This document shows positions 56,946 through 64,000 of a stretch of DNA of 64,000 bases, in pieces. Position numbers and translations under genes: made by a program. Within the stretch, counting starts at the first letter, position 1. Each line of letters begins with the position of its first letter. This DNA is from Xiphias gladius (taxonomy: Eukaryota; Chordata; Actinopteri; Istiophoriformes; Xiphiidae). Under the pieces are notes generated by a model. It had not been told where the DNA came from. It worked only from the letters and a program-made list of their open reading frames with translations, and searched no databases. The stretch is taken from NCBI RefSeq assembly GCF_016859285.1, contig NC_053410.1, forward strand, positions 24,852,558 to 24,916,557, given 5' to 3'.

Positions 56946-59338
56946 CATGCAAACACCTTACAAAAGCCTGATCAGCTGTGACAATAATTCTTTTACAAAT
57001 TACTCCATTATTGAAGTCAAAGTGCAGTCTCAAATGTTAAATACACAGGTTGTCATTTGATCTGAAAGGCATTGTTGGTAGGGTTGAGGATAGGCACTAT
57101 GTGCAGTATATTGTGTGTTTGTGCGTATTTTCTCATACTTTTATCCTTTTGAGCACAACGTTAAGATTTAAGACCATCCCCAAGAACTAAAGGATAATCT
57201 GGTTGTTTATTTTAACGTATCTTCATTGCCTGGTTGTTGATTCCATAAATTATGACAACTTTGTACTCTTCAAGTTAAAGGATTAGTTTAGCATTTTTTC
57301 AAGTCTAATTTAAAACAATATTTGCATGCCCATATATACTAAAAGCCTTATTGGTTCCTGTACTTGATCGTCCTGTTCATACTGGCTGTGAGGAAATCCC
57401 TTCCTAATGCCGTGTCAATGTAACAAAGTTTAAAGTCCATCTTTAAAAATACCAATAGGACAGTTGGGCCTTGGTAGTGCTTCCTTAGGTGTGTTTTGGT
57501 CTGTACTGGACTCAGTCTTCACGCAACCTTGAAAAATTATATGTTGTTTGAAAGTTTTAAATCTTCTGATTCTATCCATGAAAAGCATTTTAGCATCCAT
57601 GCATCACTGCAACAGCTGTTGATAAGTGCAGACTTGTGGTTGTGGCTGCTCAATAGTAATTTCCACACAAAAGGTCCTTCTACAGGCCTTATATTCCCTG
57701 ATTCCATGACTGTAATCATTAGGGTTGAAGAGCAGTAATCTTTTTATTTTGGGTGTTGTTCACAAAAATGGGGGTGTCTGGTAACAGGTTAGTACAACAA
57801 GACAGGGACACCACTACAACGAAGTAAATTCAAAGGAAGCCCTTGCAGGATGTCAGGTTCCTGGGTTATGGCAGGACATCCTTCCGAATGTAATGTGAGC
57901 ATTCAGTTTACAATGCTTATAATGTGGCCACACTGACTCCTCTTTTTCTCTGTCAGTCACAATGAAACACAGGCTGCCTAGAGCATTGTCTGTTTGTGTC
58001 TACAAAATAAATCAAACAAAAAAAACAAAACCAACTTCAACCAGTTATGCTCTTTTTTTTCTCTGAATGCTGAAGTGCCCTTTTTCAAACCTTTATCTAT
58101 CTGGGGTAAGTTCTGGGACACCCCCAGGCTTCATGGACGTCTTAATCCTGTATCACACCATTGAAATGGCCCTCTGACCAGACCAGGTGTTTGGAAAAAA
58201 TGAACCCTGAACCTGATCCGACTGACACAGCATTGATTTAAGTTCTTCATGAGGATAAAAGTACAAAGATGTATCTGTGCGTATGTACTGTATGTGTATG
58301 CATGGTGAGGGTGTAACAGCTTACTTGTGAATAGCAGCGAATATAACGAGAGACTGCTTTGCGGAAAGAGCTGTTTCTGAAGATAACGTCCTCCTTACAG
58401 GGCACTTTGGCCAGGATTTTGATCACATCCAGACCTGTGTTGTTGGGCAAACCTGAGGAAACATGCCACACGATAAATCATACTGACCGATGATGTGTCT
58501 GTTGTATTACAGTATGGATTGCTGTTAGAATACTTTAAAATTGAGTAAGTATTTCTCTGTGTAGAATGTTGGATATGTTTGCAGATACCTGAGAAGAGTG
58601 CAGGGTCTACACTCACACTGAAGGCACAGATGAAAATCTTTCCATCCAGCAAAGTGACCAGGACCCACACCATCGGGGCCAGCAGGGCCCGCTGGATCAT
58701 GGCTGAGAACAGGTACCTAGAAGAAGACAGAGAACCAGTTTTCATCCTCATGTTTTCTTTAGTTTCATCCTCAAATATCTAAATAGTTTGGGATAGATTT
58801 ATATATTTAGATTATAAATAATCTAAAAATTATAAATAATCTAAATAGATAAATATTTATGAAGGAAACACTGTAGCATATTATCAGCGGTATATGCAGG
58901 AAAAATACATTCAAAAATAGTTATTTTAGTCAGTGTGACCGGTTTATACAATGACAAATAACAGGGGCAGACATCAAGTTTAAGTTTGCGAAGGACATGT
59001 AATAGTAGGAACTGTCTGTCCTAGTAAAATAAAGAAGTAAAACTGACTCACTTCACCACAGCAGGATTTTTGGATCTGTTCCCAATGGGTCTCATCCACT
59101 CATCCATCATGACGCCCGTATGTCTGTTGACCAGGAACCCCAGGAAGAACAGTATGACAGGTGGGATAATCATCACCCCCAGAGAGTACAGTTTGTTGTA
59201 CTGAGGAAGGCACGGACAGTTAAAGTCGAAGCTGGTGTAGAGCTTGACGCTGACCAAGGCCAGGATTATACAGATCCCATTGGAGATGGACTCAGAGTTG
59301 GACTGGAAGTACTGCAGGACTAACTTCAGACGCTCCAT
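56289..59338 (-). CDS. calhm3: Calcium homeostasis modulator family member 3
   Basis: CALHM3 assembles with CALHM1 into the fast voltage-gated ATP-release channel of mammalian taste cells. The coding exons are 59052-59338, 58589-58716, 58325-58452 and 56289-56738. All phases fit, for 993 nt and 330 aa (human 344). Exon 1 gives MERLKLVLQYFQSNSESISN, close to the human MDKFRMLFQHFQSSSES start, and FDFNCPC with loop cysteines 41 and 43. Exon 2 gives MIQRALLAPMVWVLVTLLDG (membrane segment 3) and ICAFSVSVDP. Exon 3 gives KILAKVPCKED with another cysteine, and KAVSRYIRCYSQ. Exon 4 gives membrane segment 4 (WSILLFLIVLGAM), YWSNYLDVEQKLFDETC and QVDQLLNKWYYNKPELD. The last two residues (DV) are the same as in human. 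It is tandem with calhm2, about 6.6 kb apart. No calhm1 is seen in the window. Confidence 0.95.
56877..56945. repeat. (GT)n microsatellite in calhm3 intron 3
   Basis: About 34 GT units, interrupted once by GGGTGT. The translated polyhistidine/threonine frame on the minus strand is an artefact. Confidence 0.95.
56946..58324. other. calhm3: calhm3 intron 3, remainder
   Basis: Unique-looking sequence. A phrase shared with 2780-2815 (TTTGGTCTGTACT-GACTCA-TCTTC) near 57490 hints at a small dispersed repeat. No exon is supported beyond those used in calhm3. Confidence 0.4.
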
Positions 59339-60730
59339 AGCTTAAATATACTGTAGGTGATGTTGAGGGTGGGCATAGAAACAGCTGCTGGGGTTTTTAA
59401 TTCAACAAATGATGGAAACAGAAATTGTTCAAGTAGTAATTTCTAGTTTTACAGAATATTTAAGCCTCTGTGAAATGTGCTTTTAAGAAGAAAATCAATA
59501 ATCAGCCTTGATCAGTAAATCGAGGCTGATTATTTACTTTAAATTAAACATTTCCCCCTACCTCACAATATGAACCAATCTTTTGTGAAGAAAAGTCTTA
59601 AATCCACAATTTAGCAGTATCCGCAAAAAACCTGAGCTTTTGTGGGAAGATAGCAGCTCTGGAGTGATTCCTGCAGTGATCCAATGAGGTGTCTGAGAAT
59701 GCATGAATACACCTGAGCAGGTGACAGAGCTGTGTGGCCACACCCTGCCTCACTGCTGAAGGCTTAAAGGAGCCACAGCAGTAGGTTCCTGGAAGGCTGC
59801 GTTACAGTCATGACTGGGCCTCAAACTCAAATTCAAAGCATATGGCACTGTACAGTACATGCACTACCACACACTGCAGCCTTTACGGGCTGGTTGTGGT
59901 CTTATTTGGCCCACATGTGTAAGATTTCAAAAAATGGTTCTGGCAACTATTAGTGATAGCACCCAAAAAAAACATTTTGGTAGACCTGTTTCGTGATTTT
60001 TAGGATGTCTTCACTTTGCTCTTTCATAATGACACCAGAATGAGATAAGAGGAAAACAGATTGAATCTCGGAGGTTTAAACGAAAGGGACAGGATATTCT
60101 TTGTGATTTGTTGATAGGACAGGTGTTTTGGTTTATGAGTCCTTTGGTTCCCATATCTTTAAGTGATTATGTAGGTGTATTTTCAAATAAAGGTTCTGGC
60201 TAGTTTTTCATTGTCCGAGTCACTCAGAATTCACTGTTATATACCTACATGTGGTCAGATATAAGTATTTGGTAAATTAAACTTTGGAAAATGTGATAAA
60301 TTTGTACTTCTGAGGGTGCAAGTCTTTAATGACAAATTACATCAAGTTACCAACTTATGGAAGAGTCCCTGCCTTGATAACACTACTGAAAACGACATAT
60401 CCTCTGAAGACCATGTACACTCTACAAAACCAGACTCACATTTTCAAATTGACCCACTCTGATGAACATTTAGGGAGAAAAACTGTTTACATCTGTAAAG
60501 ATGGTGTGGATAGAAGACAATTCTAGGAGAGAAAACGTATGTACATCATGGCATTAGGAACCAATGCAATTCAAAGGACACTGGCAATGGCCTAAATGTT
60601 ACATTGCAGGTTTTGGAATGTAGCACAGGCTTAAAAAAAGAAAATTGTGAGCATTTGTACTCAGTATTATCAGAACCCAACAGTACAATGATTTTTTCAG
60701 TAACTGCTGGGAGAAAAAACAAGACAAAAG
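59339..60730. other. calhm3 upstream region and spacer
   Basis: No coding exon is recognised. A TATA-like AGTATATTTAAG on the gene strand lies immediately before the calhm3 ATG (59342-59353), too close to be the promoter of the annotated start unless the 5' UTR is nearly absent. The rest shows no gene and no clear repeat. Confidence 0.35.
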
Positions 60731-60744
60731 TTATCAAATTATAG

Positions 60745-61445
60745 TTTATTTATATAAAAAGACATGAAAGAACATGTATGCTTCACCTGCATGAAAGTGC
60801 TTTGATTACAACATTGTTAAAGATAAATCTTTTTTAAATGGCCAAATAGAAAACCAAGAGGACTAAACTGACTAGATCACATCACTACAGCTTTGTCTTG
60901 TTAAACGGATGTATGTTAACAGTTTGAGTGAAGGTAGGAGAAGACTTCCCTCTTAAAAAAAAAAAAAAAGCACCTATTTGAATGTGTCCCGAAAGTGAAG
61001 AAGTCAGGTCCTGGTGTCCTATGATAGTCTTAATGCCACTGCCAGGGAGAAAATGAACTCAAGAACCTAAGTAAACTCAATTTTTTTTTTAAATCTTTTG
61101 ACATGAAAATGATCAAAATCTCACCAACAGCCTTCAAAAACCCAAGAGGCAGTCAAATCGTAAGAAGGATACAGTGGTTAAACACCATTGACTATGTTCA
61201 AGATCAAAACAGTACAACAAACAAAGCTCATTAAACGGAGTACTATCAAGCCAATTAACGTAAAAGACAAAAAACAAAAAAAAAAGTACACTCTTTAAAG
61301 TCTACAGACAGCAGTTTCAGGATATTTTCTTTAAGTTTCAGTCTCTACTACAAGTGTCAGCAGCTGTGAGCCATCTGGATGCAGCTTTTTTTTTCCCCGA
61401 AGGACCTTGGTCAGAAGTTCATATCTGAATATTTTTCAAGTGTTC
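60745..61445 (-). other. 3' UTR of the unnamed right-hand gene, with poly(A) signal at 60745-60750
   Basis: AT-rich sequence following the stop codon at 61446-61448. AATAAA on the minus strand at 60745-60750 gives a 3' UTR of about 700 nt. Internal A/T runs are common, and no other frame is convincing. Confidence 0.55.
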
Positions 61446-61534
61446 TCAGGTCAGTGTGATCTCTGATGACTCTTTGGCATCGATCACTCTGAAGACTCCC
61501 ACCTTTTCTTTCTTCATGCCCTCCTTTCCATTGT
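61446..61534 (-). CDS. Terminal coding exon of an unidentified gene
   Basis: A 3' splice site (GTATTTTCAG, minus strand) precedes an 89-nt open stretch that begins in phase 2 and reads NGKEGMKKEKVGVFRVIDAK, then ESSEITLT and a stop. It is followed by a plausible 3' UTR and poly(A) signal. The lysine-rich, hydrophilic end suggests a cytoplasmic C terminus. I do not recognise the family. I found no preceding exon before the window edge, so the gene presumably continues off the right side. Vertebrate CALHM neighbours would be candidates, but I cannot match any. Confidence 0.5.
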
Positions 61535-61949
61535 CTGAAAATACAAGTAAGACTTTACTTCAAGTCACTTGTTAAACAGTAAAAAAATAAAGCTGAAAAC
61601 ATGGTCACTACAGATATAAGTTGAATCACACTTTATACCTGCGATCAGTTATCAAATTATATTTACCTTGTAAAGTGTACTGTGACAAATTGTACTGCGT
61701 GAAATGTTAAAGTGACAACAAAGTCTACATAATACAAGTAAAGTTAAAAAGGTACACTTCACCCTAATGAAGTTCCTGCCACAAAAAACATCCCTAGCAC
61801 CGGGGGCAGTTCTTTCTAATGGCCCAGTGACTATCAAGATGGGGTTTGCAGCACTGAATGGTGCTCTCTCAAGTCTTAAATTTGTCAGTGCAGTTTGACA
61901 GAGCTTAACGTTTCTTCAGATTCAGTGGAAATGCAGACAGAGAATGTGC

Positions 61950-62770
61950 TGGATAATAATCAAGTTTATTTATACGGTCCTTATCAAAACCAGTAATTAC
62001 AAAAAAAGAGGAGAAAAAAAAGTAAAAATACACATTCCCACAGAAACACAATATAATTAAAAAAAAATATGAATAAATTAGTAAATGAAGACCGTAAGAC
62101 AGCCTTACGATTAAAGTGAGTTTTAAGAAGCAACTGAAAAGATATTGAGGTTGCAAGTCAAAGATTCTCAGGAAAGTCCTTTCATAATAGTGGTGCCCTG
62201 ATAGAAAAAAACTCTTAAATGTAATGATAGGGATTTTAAATTCAATTCTAAGATCAACTGGCAGGCAGAGCAAGGACTTTAAGAGATGACTGACTGTCCG
62301 TAAAAAAAAGTTACTGTCTAAAGACTGAAACATTAATTTTCATTAATTTGTTTACCTTTCAGGGCTTTTATTGGTTGTACCATGTCTTTGTCAGAATTTT
62401 TGCAATACATTGGTAATTTAAAAATTGGTCTATAGTTGTTGAGTCAGAAGGACAGAATTTTTTCTAAGTAGTTGAATGCAGGCAGTTTTCAGATGGTTAG
62501 GGACACAGCCAGAGGTTAAGGATAAATTAACCACAGCAAGCAACCAGGGGGCGGTAACATCAAACACAGCAACGAGAAATTTGGGAGAACAAGATATCCA
62601 CAGGTCTTGATGAAAGTCTGAGGTGAGAGAGAGTCTCTAGGGTCCTTAGCAAATCGGCATAAACTGACACACGCAGACATTATTAGAGCAAGGGACATTG
62701 ATAAAGACTTGGGTACCACAATCTTTGATCTTAACGCATTGACCTTGTCAATAAAAAAGTTTAAAAAGCT
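61950..62770 (-). repeat. Decayed LINE/SINE-like sequence
   Basis: The plus strand at about 61960 reads CAAGTTTATTTATACGGTCC, the complement of an L2-like 3' end (ATACAAATAAACTTG as at 24412). It is followed to about 62760 by sequence with repeat-like words (GGGACACAGCCAGAGGTTAAG, AGACATTATTAGAGCAAGGGACATTG). The frames are short and broken. The family is not certain. Confidence 0.4.
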
Positions 62771-63330
62771 AAAACACTTATCATTGCAAGTGTCACAACA
62801 ACAAAAAAAAGGTAGGGTTTAAAAGATGGTCAACTATTAAAAAGAGCATAGGGACTGTGTTTATTGGTCTGGATAAAAACAGAAAAGTACTTGATTCTCA
62901 CATCTTTTAGTTGGACACAGAATAAACTTGTCATTTCTTTCAATTGTTGATAATGTATGTGGAGCCTTGTTTTCCTTCACCTACACTCCACCCTCCTGCA
63001 TTCATAGAATGACATTTGTTTTATGTAACTTAAAATTCATAATTAAACCTAAGAGAACGACCACACAGATGATGGGGTTTGTACAGTGATCCCACGGGAT
63101 GCAACCCAAAACTAGCCACATTGGTCACCGTCAATGGGTAGCTTTTAAAACGCGTATGAAAAAAAAGACAGCTACTCCTCCACCCCAACCATTTAATCTA
63201 GGCTGGCTAAAACAATCATGGGGTGAGGGGCGTACTTCACAGATTTGACAGTTTAAATTTTATTGTAACTATGATGCACCATAGTATGTGGTGTGCTTGA
63301 GCCGTCACGCTCGGGCTGTATGAAGTGAGT
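62771..63330. other. Spacer, nothing recognised
   Basis: No coding exon or identifiable repeat. Mixed AT-rich sequence. Confidence 0.35.
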
Positions 63331-63960
63331 AAAGATTATTTTAAAGATAAGACAAGGGCTCAAAGTGCACTGGGATGGATGCCATCTTTAACGTAAAAGC
63401 GGTGCTGCCAAAACAAATTAAACCTGTCAATGAAAAAAAATGTTGCAACCACGTGCGGAGACTAAAGATTCTATTGAACCAATCAATTCCGCGACCCAAT
63501 GTTGGGATGGGGCCAGAGATAAAAGCACACTTTTGACAGTGGCATGACTTGCCAAAGGCATGGCTTGGAGACGGGGTACAACCATCCTTCAGAGGAGCCG
63601 ATTTTGTTGAACTGGAGCTTGAACAGGGAGCAGTGATTCTGTGCCTCTGCTGACTGCCTGATAGCACTGCAACTGCTGCCTGCCTCTCGACTCCCAGAGA
63701 AGATGGCAATGACCTATAACATTCGTTGGAGGCTGGCAACACAGAAGTAAAGGAGCGTTGGAAACTCCAGCCTGTCCAGTATATTCAATCTGTTTTCCAG
63801 CTAGCGTTTCAGAAGCATGTGGTCGAAGGCATCACATTCCTCCATGCTAACATCTGTTGACAGTTCGCCAAGGTTCCAGCTAATATGGCCCTGAGTTAAT
63901 CAGCATCGTTGGTTTTGCAGCCTTAGTGTTTGCAGCATCCTGACAAAGGACAGTAGAACC
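63331..63960 (-). mobile_element. Degenerate LINE ORF1-like fragment
   Basis: The minus-strand frames include FFFIDRFNLFWQHRFYVKDG, then IHP. This is reminiscent of the FIDNFNxFW...DGLHPN segment in SGNH-esterase-like ORFs of teleost LINEs. The 133-codon frame at 63341-63742 is in a different phase and not gene-like. It is a dead fragment continuing towards the window edge. Confidence 0.4.
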
Positions 63961-64000
63961 AGCACCACAATGTCTGTGTTTGGGGCAGGGTGACCGGCAA

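Noticed and set aside
56830-57033. Histidine/threonine-rich frame
   Set aside because: Translation of a GT microsatellite.
1-64000. CRISPR arrays, bacterial operons, retrovirus-like elements
   Set aside because: None seen; the direct repeats present are dispersed elements, microsatellites and one two-unit tandem duplication.

Overview
The window looks like the genome of a ray-finned fish, probably a spiny-rayed (percomorph) teleost. The genes are multi-exon with GT-AG introns and closest in my memory to vertebrate families. The introns and spacers are full of teleost-type dispersed repeats (Tc1-like and hAT-like DNA elements, an L2/CR1-type LINE, MITE-like elements, microsatellites). All recognised protein genes are on the minus strand. 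I saw no bacterial features, no CRISPR array and no retrovirus-like element.

Layout from left to right. 1-5165: the 5' part of a cationic amino acid transporter gene (SLC7A1/2/3 type), an 11-nt start exon and a 371-nt second exon; the rest lies off the left edge. 5.2-14.4 kb: gene-poor spacer with one intact-looking tRNA-Ser(CGA), three decayed tRNA-like copies, Tc1-like debris and a short P/Q-rich repeat tract. 14.5-43.7 kb: a complete ncapd3 gene (condensin II subunit D3). I could join 35 coding exons with every splice phase in register, predicting 1408 residues. Its introns hold an L2-type LINE, a near-complete dead Tc1-like transposon, a hAT-like element abutting a splice donor and other repeats. 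44.3-50.1 kb: calhm2 (two coding exons, 321 aa). 50.1-56.2 kb: spacer with repeats and an apparently perfect 818-bp tandem duplication. 56.3-59.3 kb: calhm3 (four coding exons, 330 aa). 60.7-61.5 kb: terminal exon and 3' UTR of a gene I could not name. 61.9-64 kb: degenerate LINE-like sequence.

How the genes relate. calhm2 and calhm3 are tandem members of the CALHM large-pore channel family, which is clustered in vertebrates (CALHM1/2/3 in human); no calhm1 is visible. ncapd3 (chromosome condensation) and the slc7a gene (cationic amino acid uptake) have no evident functional link to them; the order is synteny, not an operon.

I found no convincing new biological system. The most interesting points are: a hAT-like element ending 5 bp from a ncapd3 exon, where the target-site duplication may have rebuilt the splice donor; the 818-bp tandem duplication; two perfect hairpins; a decayed tRNA cassette cluster; and a transporter first intron that is about 90% one transposon.
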